Assembly: GCA_022605955.1 (NCBI GenBank)
Contig: JAKCOZ010000004.1
Span: 66,028,229 to 66,092,228, forward strand
Origin: Rallus limicola
Taxonomy: Eukaryota; Chordata; Aves; Gruiformes; Rallidae
Length of the DNA: 64,000 nt
Direction: 5' to 3'
Shown: positions 25,015-38,620 of the stretch, piece after piece
How positions within the stretch are numbered: the first letter of the stretch is position 1
Layout: each line of letters begins with the position of its first letter
The notes under the pieces: model-generated
Database searches by the model: none
The model's input: only the letters and a program-made list of their open reading frames with translations
What the model was told of the DNA's origin: nothing
Made by a program: the position numbers and the translations under genes

Positions 25015-28000
25015 GTTTCCTACAATGTTATGTTGACCTTATCAATACAGAATTGCTGAACATGAGTCCCTACCAATCTGGCCAACATTATAGAAATTAT
25101 CAATGTAGGAATTTATAAGAAACAATGGAAGACAAAATGCTTATTTTCTCTTTCAATAGCTTGTTTTGTCTCTTCAGCACTCCAGGACTCCTTTTAGTCG
25201 CTTTAATATAAACATGTTATTTTTCAATATTTGTACCTCTTCAGCAAAACTAGTCTGTTGAGTGCTTTTCTATCTTCCTTTGGGATATGATTCTGAGAAC
25301 ATAACAACATTTGGAGTTCAGGGTGTGTGACACCTCACAAATCATCTTGCAGAACATATACTTTTTATGGGTGGCATCTTCATATCCAACAGTGAGCAGT
25401 GTAATAAAAGGCCCCAAATACAATCAATAATTTTAAATATATCTTATCAGCACGAGAGCCTTTACTACAACCTTTGTCTTAAAAATTACTCAGTTTCTCG
25501 AAAGCCTATTTCAGTTTCATTTTAACCTTGCTACATATCAAAGTACAAGGATGAGGCTTTGTTCCTGCTGTCAAGACAACCACTACCTCTTCAGCAGGAG
25601 GGAAAAAAATCAAAGACTTGTAGAATGCCAGTTGAGTTTGAACCTGAAGGCCACAGTCTCTGAGCACACCTGGTACTCCTCACAAGAGCAGGATACTCAA
25701 GAAAATTGAGGCTTCAAATGAGCTTCCATCTAACAACCTATAATTTCTCTTTGGGGAGTGGGGAAAATGTTAAAGGAAAATTCAACATGACGGTCCCTTT
25801 GCTAAAGCGCAAGGAGGAGTTCAAGATGATCTTCAGAATGCTGCAAGACAAAAGCCTCATTACACATAATTACTGCTTACCAGTACCCCAGATTGATAAC
25901 AAGCTTCCTCAGCCAATTTTACTCTATCATTATACGAAGAGGCGATTAAATTATTTGACAAATCAACTTTCCTGTGCAATATGGAGTTATTGACCTCAGG
26001 TAGAACAGAGCAAGGTTGGGTAATGAAGGGGACTAAGCAGCATAGCAACTTTAAAATGTTGATATTTGTCCAAAACTTAGCTACAATATACAGGAAATAT
26101 TCAGAGTAACTAGTGAGCTGGTACGTATGTGAAAATGAATGAATATATGTTGTGGCATTATAAGGTGTGCCAGCCTTCAGACATCACCTTGTGTGTATTG
26201 TCTCCTACTTTGTAGGTAGAGGAACTCCCACGGATTTGACAGTTCCTTGTGTTCCCTGTGTCTCCACGGTATCCCTATGGCAATGGCTATCAGGGACTGC
26301 TCGGACTGAGCAAGGCTGCCCAGGCAATTCACAGCAGGCTGCTCAGGATTAAACCTCTCTGCCCCTCTCTGAGTGTCCGAAACAAGAAAGCAGACATGCC
26401 ACAGGCCACGCTAAAAATACAGTACGGATAGTTTCAACACAGCAGCTGGCCATGTACCCTGGTCCTGTTTGTTTTACTGGTGCAGATATATCCAATCTTT
26501 TCCACTTTATCATTTCAAAAGACATTTCTCCTGTAATTAGGATGTTGTTCTTTCCTCGTGGCCCATTTGCAAAGGTTGCTTTTGATAAGCAACCCTGCTC
26601 TCAGTGGAGTCAACAGGAGGCACCATTTCAGGGACAGCTCCTACACAACCCTGACCTACTGTGTTGTAAGGAATGAATGGTCTGAATGTGAGCCAGCAGT
26701 TTAAGTGGGATTAAGGTGGGAAACATCAGCAGTCTGACAGCATCTGGAACTAAGATGCATAACTATCCCCAGTATATTTTAAATGAGCAAATGAGATGCA
26801 GAAGGAGACTCTTAATCTGGAGACTGGGTGGAACATTGCTCTCTCTACCTGCAGACAAACACATGATCCTGACTTTGGACAGAGCTGCCTTCTTCAGGCT
26901 CAACAGATGAAACTGATGCGTCCTCATTCTCCTATGCAAGGAATTCTCAAGTATCCCAAATGGCATCTCCAAAACTCTCCTGCTTCACCCTTCACCTTAG
27001 CTGACAGATAACCACAACCTTAAGGGGCCAGGCTGCATAAAGAGAATCATATGAGTTTTCTGACTCGTTCACATGATGTCTTGGACAGCTGAAATAAAAC
27101 TGTTGCCTAAAGCAGGTGCTGGAAATAATAATCTCTTTCTAAAACCCATGGGTTGAGGGTGAAAATGGTACTACATATGCTAATTTCTTGCTATAATATG
27201 TGCACTGACTATTCTCTTCTAAATCCTTTATTTTGCCACACAAGTGCTTTGTTTTGAAAATCCCATGCTGTGTGGTTTCACACAGGGTCTGCTGTGCCCT
27301 CCTCCATACTGTGATTCAAGGCTGGTGCCTCCCACTGCCCCTCCTGTGCATGGCCACAAGCAGTCTATGGCAGTATACGGTGCCCATTATAAGAGTAGAA
27401 TCTGGAAAGCACAGTTCACTAGCAGTTTTTAAGAATATGTAGTTGAAATTGAACATCCTGTTTTTCTTACTTGTTATCTTGGATTTTTATCTGTACTACC
27501 TAAAGTATTGACTATGTTACTTACTTAGTCTAACACATATTTCATCTATTAGATGGGATGTATGGGATTATTTTTTGTCTGTTTCCTCTGTCTCTCATGT
27601 GGTTAATTTTAAAAGGTATGAGGAAAGAGTCATATCTTATAGATGATTTATAATCCTACCCATAAGCTGCTCAACACTAATCTTTTACAAGTGGTAAATA
27701 GATATTCACTTTCACATCCATGATGCTGATACACAGAGGCTACCAAGTTAATTTTCTCTCCTCTTGGTAACACCCGCATCCTCCTCCACCAGTAACAACT
27801 CCCATTGCCTAACCAGTTAAAAGGATTATGTTAAACTCATACAAATTTTTCCCTGGCAGTCTTTGCTTCTAGAATTACGTGCATATCAACAGTTTTTATT
27901 CCTTTCATCTTTTTCCTTCTTTCCCACTCTATCAGTTGCAATATTAACTTATCCTATAATTCTTGGGTTTATCATGTTTATGATGCCCAGAATCCAGCAG

Positions 28001-28695
28001 GAGAAAAAAAAAAGAGGTATTTTCCAGACTGGTGTTTTGAAGGATTTGTATAGATCTTCTTTGAAAATCAAGACTAAAATGTCAAAGATGCAAATGCCAT
28101 TTCACACTGCTTTCTTGGCAACTGGTTGTTTCTCAGGTCTCTCAATTAATCCCTTTTTGTTGTGATTAATTTATGTAAAAGTATTTGAAATACTGGACAG
28201 GAATGTAATATGAGTGATACACTCCTGGATTCAGGTGATTCCCTTGTAAGATACATTTACCATGGTAGTTACAGAAGTTTTATATACGTATATTTGGTTT
28301 GGACCGCATGGTTCTGCAATGGGAAGATTCATTCAGTGCTTGTTGGTTTGCAAGAAATTTGTTCTTCATTATGAGTTTGGTGAGACTGGGACTTGTGCCA
28401 AAGAGGACAGAGGAGGAGTTTGGAACATACATTTAAGGACATAGTCTTCTTATACTATGGGTTGTGTCAAAAACTTTCTATAGAAGTTCCACGTGGATGG
28501 TACATGACTACTGTGAATATCCGATTTAAGGGAAGGGTATTGCAGACAAAGACTGATGAAATGATGGCTAATTGATGGTAGAAAACTGTGAAATCAAATT
28601 TTTTAGTTGATGCAAATAAGGGTTTTTTTTTCCTAAATCACATGTGTCCCAATTCATCCAGAACGCTACACCTTGGTGTGCTACTAAAATACAAG
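25015..28695. other. Intergenic DNA, no gene seen
   Basis: Unique AT-rich sequence. A GC-richer patch at about 26,230-26,420 has a faintly coding-like frame but no recognised homology. Confidence 0.6.
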
Positions 28696-29120
28696 CCCCT
28701 ATGAAGAGAGGCTGAGGGAGCTGGGCTTGTTCAGCCTAGGAGAGAGAAGGGTGCAGGTGGACCTCATTGCAGCCTTCCAGTACCTGAAGGGAGCATACAA
28801 ACAGGAGGGGATTCAACTTTTTAAAAGGGTAGACAATGTCAGGACAAGAAGGAATGGGCTAAAGCTAAAGGAAGGAAGGTTTAAATTAGGTATTAGGGGG
28901 AAGGTTTTTACAGAGAGAGTGGTGAGATGCTGGAACAGGCTGCCCAGAGAGGTGGTGGATGCCCCATTCCTGGAGGTGTTCAAGGCCAGGTTGGATGGGG
29001 CCCTGGGCAACCTTGTGTAGCACCAGGCCTGAGGTTGGTGGCCCTGCCTGTGGCAGGGGGGTTGGAGCTCTGTGATCCTTCGGGTACCTTCCAACCCAGA
29101 CCATTCTATGATTCTATGAT
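28696..29120 (+). mobile_element. CR1 LINE 3' fragment
   Basis: Runs from GAAGAGAGGCTGAGGGAGCT to the end CCATTCTATGATTCTATGAT. It encodes the CR1 C-terminal words [19 protein letters not shown] and an F-K-A-R-L-D stretch. It is 5' truncated. Confidence 0.92.
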
Positions 29121-32100
29121 AAAAAGTATCTTTGAAGGATGCTGAACTTTATCCCAGAGCACCAAGACTTTTTGGGATATGCTTATGTCTTAATCATTCA
29201 GGTGCTCTCAATGCAATCTGTAGTGCAGTTCAGAGAAGCTAGCAGTTGTTTCTGCAATCCTCTGTTGGAACTGGCCCTGAGCACTCAACCACTTGCAAAA
29301 ATGACTGTAAAGATTAGTTTCCTTGTTCTTTTTACCAATCTCTCACTTTAAATACTATTTCAGAGCTTTTGTTGTATTCAAATTTTTAATAAAATGATCC
29401 AGAGTCCTCCTCTACCACAATGATGTGAGCAAACTTTTCCAGGTAAGAGCATAGCAGTTCAATGTGCCGTTTAGAATACAGGTCACAATTCTTTTTCTGA
29501 TGTGTGAAAGACGCATTAAGAAGCTCTTGGCATTTAAGGAAACAATCTTTTCTCTTTCTTTCTTTTTCATTTTGTGTGTGTGTGTTCATTTGAACTTTTT
29601 TTCCTTCCAGCTTTCAACTTCTGTAAGAAAAATCCTTGGAAGAAAATTAAAAGTTCTTTTTTAAACGCACCACAATCTGTTGATATTTTCAAGCTTTTCA
29701 GCATAACTGCATTCTCAAGTTGAATGCGTGTGCTGTTTAATATCAAACAATTGTTTTAGTGCCATTTCAAGTGCCTGGCTGCGTTCATGCCTGCTAATTA
29801 AATGTTTTATTTAAAAAAAAAAAATACAGGCTAAATTGTGCAAAACTTCATCTACATCTGCTTCTCCCATGAAAAGATGTCCTTGGAACAACTCCAGTAT
29901 ATTAAATAGAAAGCTGTTTATTACAAATAAGACAGTCATTTACCTGTAGGCTTTAGCATGGGTTACTGTGTATTAAATTCACCATTCATGCACTATCGAT
30001 GGTCAATAATGCAAGTGTCTCTGTGGGATAAAAAGGAAGTAGTATTTGAAGCCTACGTAGATGCTTTATGTTGTGGTGTTTTCAGTGTTTGGTGATAACC
30101 AAATATTTCTGTCCCATCTCCAAAGACTTCAGGGTGGAATAAAGAAGTCATCATGTTTCCTGCTCACATCCAGCACAGAGGCAGCACAGGTTATGGTGGC
30201 AACACCTGCAGGTTCCTTCAGGACAGGTCTTTCTCTTTCAAATACAGCAGAGTGATACAGAGCCTTAGAGGGAAACGGGGAAACAACAGTCTGTAACAGT
30301 AGGCAGACAACACAGGCATTATCACTTGTACGTTGTGTGTTTATCACACCAGTCCTCAGCTTACCCTGCAGGTAGTTTTAATGCAGAGGGTATAAATGTA
30401 AGCAAGACAGAGCTGACAGTGCTCAGGACAGAAAAGCACCATGGAGACCCTATCCTGTCCGGACCATCCATCACAAGTGTGATGCATCCTCTGGGAAACT
30501 GGGGGTTTTTTTGACTCCACAAAACTATGAAAAGCCGAACTGTGATCCACTCAATCACTGCCTCCCAGACTGACCATTAAATCCTTTTAAGAAGGAAAAT
30601 CATTCTCATGCTATCTGAAACCCTCTGTGAGACCAAACCTATTCTCACACATACAGCTTCTTCCTTCACATACAGAAAAAAGCCCCACACCTGTATATTT
30701 TCTAAATACTGAAACTTTCAACTATAAGCATGAAGTTTTAGTGCAAGAGAAAGAACTCCTAGAACTCAGCACTAAAAAGACAGGAAAAATAATTAAGTTT
30801 TTAAGTTTTCTAAATTAGTATTCTTTCAAGAAAATTCTTTACAATAATATAGACATGTGCTTATTAACAAAAATGGCCACAAGTCCTTTAAAGTAAAAAA
30901 AAAATCTGCAGAGACTGGAAAAAGACTAAAAGAAAGCAACAAAGAAAGATGTGGTTTTGTTTCTAAGTAGAACTTAAGAAGTCACCAAATAGATAACATA
31001 CTTGGTAATATACACAGAGGTGTTATAGAAGTGTCAGATTTATCCAGGAGGATATTGCAATATGCTATAAATCTTCCTACAGATTAAATATGTATATATA
31101 TGTACACATACTTACAGTTTCTGTGGGATAACCTGGAATCTGTCCTGTCTAAAGTGAGTGGAAAAAACTGACATGGAATGTAGTATTATTTCCCTTGAGC
31201 ACATAAAAGCTTTTGTCCACAAGATCGACATAGCACAACACATCTGGCAGTACTCGGTGAAGACAGTTGTCGGCTTTTCTCATATGAAAGTAAAAAAAGG
31301 TAACCCCTCTTGGAGTTACCCTTTATGTATGAACCACTACAAGGTGTTTGCTTCAACTCATAGCCAGATCGTTTCAAGAATGGGCTAAAGACAATTGGGT
31401 TTACACTGAATTTTGGAAATGAATGGAAATGTTAAGAGGAGGGCTTTTTTTCCCAGTTGGATTTGAGTGACAGTTTTTGCTGTCACAGGTTTAGTCATAT
31501 CAAAGAATTGTTGAGTCAAATAATTATCTTTATACATTTATTAAGACAATAAATGTAGTTTGTTTGGAAGAACTTTATAGATAAATTTACATTATCACTA
31601 GAAATACCTGATCAACGCATAGTCTACTTTCTTAAGCTGAATAAAATATGTGGCTTGCTGAAAACAAGAGAGATTTCTGATTAGACATAAGGTAGGATTG
31701 TTAATGATTTAGTGATTCTTATTATTATATCTGATAAGGCAGGCTTGTTTGCCCAAAACTTTTGGTGAACGGACGAATAGGTTTTTAGCTCTAAAGTGAG
31801 CAAAGGCGATTTCATCGGTAACCGAGCAAGCAACCCTGTCCCATTGGCAGGTGTATTTCTGTACCTTACACATTTGATTCCACGCAAAATACCTTTGCCA
31901 AGTACATGTCAAACCATTGTGCTAACTTGTGTTTCCTCCCTGAACCCACTTCAGAGTTAAAAGCCACTGTCTGAATCAGGGACTGCTTTTGCAGCAAAAT
32001 GTATATATTTGGATCCTCAGTTTCAAGGATCAACCATTCCACTGATGCAGTCACTGGTTTAACTTTCCCTCTGTTGTTTAGCTCATCTTTGCTGCTGAAA

Positions 32101-32303
32101 AGACTCAGCTCCATCCTGAGAGACATACATGAAGATATCTTCATATGGGTATGGACTTCTTACGCCCTGGTTCTCTCTACCATCAGCAGAGATTTATGCA
32201 AGATAGTCAAAGAGGACCAAAGTGTGACTTGGATCATCCAGGACAGACACCTCTACATGGGTAGCATGCCTAAAGGAGAGGCTTCAGTGTGAAGGATAAC
32301 AAT
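29121..32303. other. Intergenic DNA, no gene seen
   Basis: AT-rich unique sequence, with A runs near 29,810-29,825 and 30,893-30,904. No gene or RNA feature is recognised. Confidence 0.6.
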
Positions 32304-32308
32304 GGGGG

Positions 32309-32949
32309 TGTTGTGGTTTCACCCCGGCTGTGGGCTGAGATCCACGCAGCTGCCTGCTCCTTCAAGTAAAAGAGCAGGAGAAAAGGGAAAGGGGAGGGGG
32401 GAAACAAGGGAAGGGAAAAGGAAGGGGCAAATAACTCCAAAATAAAGAAACTAAGAGGCCCGTGGGTTGGGATAAGGATAGTCTACTAAGAGAACAGAAA
32501 GATCAAATATAACAATGCTAACAGGACTTTAGAGCAAAAGAATATGAAGCTATTGATTAATTAATGTGAGTGCTGCTCCTGCCACATGTTTTTCCAGGGT
32601 CCCTATTGATACACAATGCAGTTTCTCACCCAACCACACAACTCAGGCCGCACCACCCAGAGCCGTCCCGGAACCCGACCGTCCCCCAAGACCCTCGCAT
32701 CCCGGCCGCTCGCGTCCCAGAACCGCCCACCTTCTTCCTCCCATCAGCCCCCCTTTATCCTGGGCAGGACGTAACTGTCATGGAATACTCTCTTTGGCCC
32801 ATCTGGGTCACCTGTCCTGGCTTTGACTGTCTGACTGCAACTAAAAACATCAGGGTGTTATCAGCACTGCTTTCATTTTAACTCCCAAACACAGCATTCC
32901 ATCCGCTGCTACAAATGAAATTAACTCTATCCTGACTGAAACCAGGACA
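32309..32949 (+). mobile_element. Solo LTR, ERVL-type (TGTTGTGG start family)
   Basis: 641 bp from TGTTGTGGTTTCACCCC to GAAACCAGGACA, flanked by a 5-bp GGGGG duplication (32304-32308 and 32950-32954). The start is the same family signature as the minus-strand LTR at 24.5-25.0 kb. No retroviral genes are present. Confidence 0.82.
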
Positions 32950-32954
32950 GGGGG

Positions 32955-33536
32955 ACATGCAGAAGATATCATAAAGAAGTGTAAGGAGTAAGAGTGAAAG
33001 TAAAAATATTGCAGGGAGATAGAGACTATGGGGGTGTTCAGAGAAAGGGAGTACAAATCCATGGGGAACCAGACTCTTACCTGTTGTGTTGCTCATGAAG
33101 TTTCATTCCACCTTTCAGACCTCAGACTAGATTTAATCTTCAGAAAAATGCCTTGAAACAGGAGTTGAAAATCGATAAATCCATACCTGTATAAAGATAG
33201 TTCAGAACCCAAAAATCAAATGTTCAGAATTACAACACTCAGAATTTATTATTTATGCAATTGATATTCCCCTTTCTTGCACCTACCCGATTCACTTCCC
33301 TGGCCAGCCATAACACGAGAAGTCTGCGCTGATGAAGCACAGACCTATCACTCCCCAGATTGCTCACCGGTTGAAAAAGCAGAACACAAAACAAAGATTA
33401 TGCAGATCGAAGGGCGGTTTTCAGAGCCCAAATCTGGGGGGATTTTCACAAGAATGGTAAAACAAGTCAAGCTCCAGAATGATTTGCTCACCCGAGTTCC
33501 TAATTAAAATGTGAGTTATTTAAAGTGTATTAAGCC
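32955..33536. other. Intergenic DNA, no gene seen
   Basis: Unique sequence with short frames only. Confidence 0.55.
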
Positions 33537-33704
33537 CAGGGAGGTGGTGGAGTCACCAACCCTGGGGGTGTTCAAGGAGAGACTGGATGTTGTATTGAGG
33601 GATATGGTTTAGTGGGAGCTGGTAGTAATAGGTGAATGGTTGGACTGGATGATCTTTTAGGTCTTTTCCAACCTTGATAATTCTGTGATTCTGTGATTCT
33701 GTGA
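33537..33704 (+). mobile_element. CR1 LINE 3'-terminal fragment
   Basis: Starts GCCCAGGGAGGTGGTGGAGT and ends in three ATTCTGTG units (33679-33704), the diagnostic CR1 tail. Confidence 0.92.
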
Positions 33705-36700
33705 AGTGTGGGAAAACTAACACTGCAGCAAGACTTGTTTTTTCCTCTAGGCCAACTTCTTGGGAATATTTGTGCCAAAACAGAATGAAACCTATGATAG
33801 ACACTGAAGCATGGAAAATGTCTGTCTGGTTCCTTGTTTTCTGAAGGAGAATATGGGGCATTCTTGACAGCAATGTTTCTTCCAGCTCTACATGTACTAA
33901 ATTCTGCAGCCACTTCATCTCAGTTGCCATCAGTTTCATGACAGGCCGACAGATGCATTTGTCTTTTTTGTGCCAGTCATTCGCTGTACCTATAATTTCA
34001 TGCCACCACAATAGTGACAATGAAGAGATCGCTGTTTCTGAGTGCTCTCACACAACATGAGTCAAGTATATAAAACTTCTTTAGGCTATTCAGGAACTCT
34101 CCTACCTGTCATTCACATTCAATCACCTGAGGATCTTCCACCTTGGGACTGTGTATCCAGGCTGTTGTCAAGCACCAGCTCTCATGTCTTAACGAGATTT
34201 ACATCCAGCGTTTTCCTCTGTCCCACTAATTATAGTCTTGGTGCAGCCCATGACTGTATCATTAAAGGCAAGCACCTTTTTTCTTCATTTTCCAACTCTG
34301 GCAATACTCCTCTAGTCCAAACAAAATACAAACGCCAAAAAGTGCCATCCTTCCCTGTCAATTAACTGACATGCTGCTATCAGAAAGGTGACCGTGGTGT
34401 TGCACATACTGAAAACTTTCACCTTTTGTCAAAAAAAAAGAAAACAAAAAAGTATATTTCATTCTGACTGCAAATTCTACTGCAGCTTACGGTTAACAGT
34501 TGTAACAGCAGAGAAGTAGCAATCCTGCCTCCTTTTCCTTTAGAATTTTATATATGCTTACACAAAAGACAGCAGAGCATCAAGTCTCCAGTGGAGCCTG
34601 AAGTAACTGGAAAAACAACGCGTGTCGCTTCATGTGGTCTGCGTGTTTTCTATTGTATTACTCTTAAATCATAGCAGTTACAGGTAATTAATAATTGCTA
34701 GTTTCTATTAACGTTAAAAAACAACATCAAGAACAGCTCCTTTTTAACAATGGCACATTTCAACTAGCTTGCCCAGGATTCTTGTTTCTATGGCCTGGGC
34801 TTGACAGACTAAGAATACACCCAGCTGGTTTTCAAACCAACACTTTCAATAGTCCGGGGAAAGGCTGTGTGACTTGCCGTAAAAACAGCTGCCTCTGTCT
34901 CCCCAACCAGCCAGGAATAAGCTGAAGAGAACAAAACCTTGAATGAAAACACCTCGACTTTTCATGCAAGGACAAAAGGTGGTCATTATGCATACCAGGA
35001 AGGTTCTTTTATAGCTGGTAATTACATATAAATTGGAGAGTTATAATAAAAAAAATAATTTCTCTCTTCATTTACCTAAAATGTGATTTCTACAGCCATT
35101 ATATAATTACTGGTATTTTTCAGTAACATTATTAAGAACAAATGAGCTAGTGTTTCTGAAATAAACATAAAGATGCAAATACTGAAAGTTCCTTATTAGA
35201 ACTGGTTGTTCAGCATGAAGCAAGTGGCAGGAAAAAAAAAATCTTTTCTTGAAAACTGCAAACCGAACTTTTTTTTTCTGTATTGAAAAAGGATCAATTT
35301 CTATCTTTCCACCATCAAAAAATAAATTATCCTTATTACCTCCAACACATTATTTCAAGCTCTCCATTTTTCTCAGTTCCTCATTTGTTCAGAAAATGTC
35401 TACTGACTACTGACCTCCAGCAGCAAACCTAAAATAACAGAAAGATCACAAAAATTCCTAAAAGAACAGAAAAAGCTCCCTGCTCTCACTACTCTCCTTG
35501 TCTAGAAAATGTCAGTCCACCCTAAAATAGATGTTATTTGTGACATTTAGTCAAGCGCTCATTCACAGGTGCAGTTCCAAAATGTTTGAGCGTAAGCAAA
35601 ATCTTAGTGAAAGAATATAAAAATAAAGAATAACCATCTCTTAGGAGATATTTATATCTCTGCGAACTACAGCTTAGATAGCTTTTAGACAGCTAAATCA
35701 CCACAGTGAGCAACTTCAGATGTCTCAAAGGCTGAAAATCCATACTAAATATTAATATAGAGGAACAAAAGGAGTTATACAGAGAACAAAGAGGAAAGAC
35801 TTGTCTACATTTACATGGAGAAGGAGGATTGAAGTTCAAGGCATTAATATCATGATGTCATCACCCAGTCCACAAGAAACTTGTCTTTTGGCAAAATATG
35901 TCTTATTATTGGTAGTGATTCTCTAAATGGATAAAAACAGTCAGAGAGCACAAGAAATGGAGAAGTAAATATCCATTCTCCAAGACACTTTCTGTTGGCA
36001 GAAGGTGAAACCATTCATGTCTCCGCAATAGCCCTGGGGCTCTGGGGTCAGCACTTCCAGCAGTGGATTCCTGCTGCTGCCCCAAGCTACCCTGGACCAT
36101 AACAGCAGCAGAAGGCTAAAAAAAAAAAAAAAAAACCAATAAAAACACCACAACCAACCATAAGTCAAAATGTGGAAGAGCAGACAAAAACCCATTGCTT
36201 GGCCAGTCCATCAAACTCACATCTCTTTTCCCCCAGCCCACACACTGGTCCACCAGAAGCTTCTGCCTGGCAAGGGCTCCCTCCCAGGGGTGGAAGCTGT
36301 TTCTCTTCCAGCATTAAGCTACAGGTTAGATCTGAGCTGATAATAAGAAATGATGGCTTCATTACTGGGGTGAGGGGGTGAGCAAGATACCTAATTTTCA
36401 AGATAAGGTCTTCTTTACTTTTCTAGAAGAGTGAAGGGACTTTTTTTAATTATAGGGGAGGGAAATATTTCAACACGTTATACTTCATCTGAATCTTTGA
36501 AGATTTCACATCTCCCACTCATTCCATTGATGAGAGGAAAAGGGTCTATCCTTAGCTGACTCAGACTATTGAAGTGGCTTCTTCCTGACTAATTGTTAAA
36601 CATCTCGGTTTAGCATAATTTTGCTACCTTGTTCTTTCTTTTGTGCTTATATATAGGGTTTGAATACCTTCTGTGATAATATTGCTAATTTATAATGTCA

Positions 36701-37417
36701 CCAAAAAGCTTGGAGTAAAATTACATACATCTTAGTGATTTATCAGAATACTTTTAATCTCGTATTTCAAAACTCATAGTAGCAGCCAAAATTTACCTGT
36801 AACTGTCTCCAGTATTTGCTGTAGTGAACAGAAGTCAGTTTTATCGATTTTCAGTCTGTTATAGGAAATAAATCACAGTTTACTGATCAAATTATGTGAT
36901 ATACATACTAAATAGTAGAAATATGCAAGTGCCATGAATAGAATTTATGGGTTTGTACAGACCTCTTAGGATTTTCAGTAAAACCCTTTCACCAGGTTCA
37001 CATCAAACACAATATTAATTTACAAATCAAAGTATTTTTCTTTGTTTCATTACAAAATTAATCTTATTTACAGGTCTCTTTTTGTCCTGGAGTATTTACC
37101 AGTTTTCTTTAGCTTGTATAAGCAATGCCTGTACTTGCTATTTGAAGCAAGACACTTACCAGTGAGTACAGCCTTGAATCAAATTAAGAAAAAGAGAGAG
37201 AGGGAAAGGGGGCGAAGGAAGTTTTATGAAAGTGGAGCCTGGATACAATAAATAAGCCAAGAAAAAAATGAAACATGAAATGTGGCAAATCATAAAACAA
37301 AAGGACATGTATGTGAATATGAGGCATGTGCTTATGGCTGTCTTTGAAAAACACTCATTCTTGCCAAACTGCAGTTTTCTGCTGAGTGCTCAGAGCATGA
37401 TCACTCCATGTTCTGTT
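33705..37417. other. Intergenic DNA, candidate conserved patch, no gene seen
   Basis: AT-rich unique sequence. The stretch 34,930-35,230 carries a perfect octamer ATGCAAAT at 35173-35180 and has low-repeat, conserved-element character. An A run of about 18 lies at 36,119-36,136. Confidence 0.5.
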
Positions 37418-37988
37418 TGCTGCAGTTTTGCACGGCTGGGTTCTGGTGGAGAAGGGGGGGGCTGCAGGGGTGGATTCTGCAAGAAGCAGCCAGAAGCTCT
37501 CTGCAGGCCCCAGAGAGCCGACACCAGCTGGCTCAAGACCAGAGTTGTTACTGACCAAGGCCAAGCCCATCAGGGATGGTCATAGCACCTCTGGGAATCA
37601 CATTTAGGGGGGAAAAAAACCTGCAAGGAGACACTTTTTGCCACCAGAGAAGACAGTGAGAAGATATAATAAACTGTGCAGACACCAAGGCCAGTGAAGA
37701 AGAGTCAGGGAGGAGGTGCTCCAGGTGCCAAAGATTCCCCTGTAGCCTGTGGAGAAGACCATGATGGAGCAGGTTGTGTTCCTGCAGCCTGTGGAAGATG
37801 ATGGGGAGCAGAGACCTCATGCTGGAGCAGCTGGAGACGTAGGGAAGACACTGTAACCCGCATTGGACCAAGCTCCTGGGAGGATCTGCAGCTGTTGGAG
37901 ACAGAGGCCCACACCAAAGTAGGTTTGCTGGGGGGGAGCTTGTTACCCCGTGGAGGACCAGGTTGGAGCAGCCTGGGCCTGAGAGACT
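37418..37988 (-). mobile_element. 5'-truncated ERVL-type LTR, related to the LTR at 20.4-21.6 kb
   Basis: On the minus strand it ends GTGCAAAACTGCAGCA at 37418. It shares ordered words with the 20.4-21.6 kb LTR (GTGATTC near CAGAGG, TGGTGGCAAA, CATGGTCTTC, TCTCTGCTCC). Its start (5' part) is missing, and it is followed directly by a short ATTCTATGATTTT word that may be a CR1 tail. Confidence 0.7.
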
Positions 37989-38023
37989 GAGAGACATTCT
38001 ATGATTTTATGACTGTGCCCCAC

Positions 38024-38620
38024 AATGCTGGATCATGTTCAACTTGTTGGCCACCAGGACTCCCAAGTCATTTTTCTGTAAAAACTGCTTTCCAGACAGT
38101 TGGTCCCCAGCATGTAGTGGTGCATGGAATTATTCCTTCCCAATGGCAAAACTTAGCATTTAATTTTCTTGAACTTCATAAGACTTCTGTCAGCTCATTT
38201 CTTCAGGTTGCCAAGGTCCATCTGAATCGCAGTACAATCACCTAGACTACAAACCGTTTCCCTCAGTTCTGCAAACTTGCTGAGGGACCACTCTACCCCA
38301 TTAATGAAGATGTTAAACATTATTAGCCCCAGTATTGACAACCAGAATACACTGCTAATAACTGATCTCCAGAACGACTTCACCAACTTTTGAGATCAGT
38401 TCAGATGGTTTTATGCCCACTTCACTATCCATTTACTTATCCACTATCTATTTTTCTATCTACATATTATCAGTCAGAGTGTTGTAGGAGGCAGTGTCAG
38501 ATGCCTTGTTAAATGCCAAGATAAACAACTATGCAAGACATTCTGTTCTTACTCTTTTACCTAAGATAAGCCATGGCTCCACTGCATTTACCAGGTCTCC
38601 CAGGCCCATAGCAACCCCTC
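38024..38620 (-). mobile_element. Old CR1 LINE fragment, reverse-transcriptase region
   Basis: The plus strand reads as the complement of CR1 ORF2: CACCAGGACTCCCAAGTCAT, then GCAAACTTGCTGAGGG, AATGAAGATGTTAAACA and AGTATTGACAACCAG. The order matches the RT domain read backwards. It is heavily diverged and non-functional. Confidence 0.7.

Noticed and set aside
26230..26431. Coding-looking patch (frame containing YGNGYQGLLGLSKAAQAI)
   Set aside because: Only about 60 codons, no splice-site pair or homolog recognised; could equally be a conserved non-coding element. A protein search would decide.
33553..34020. 155-codon minus-strand frame
   Set aside because: Runs antisense through a CR1 3' end into unique DNA; not a gene.
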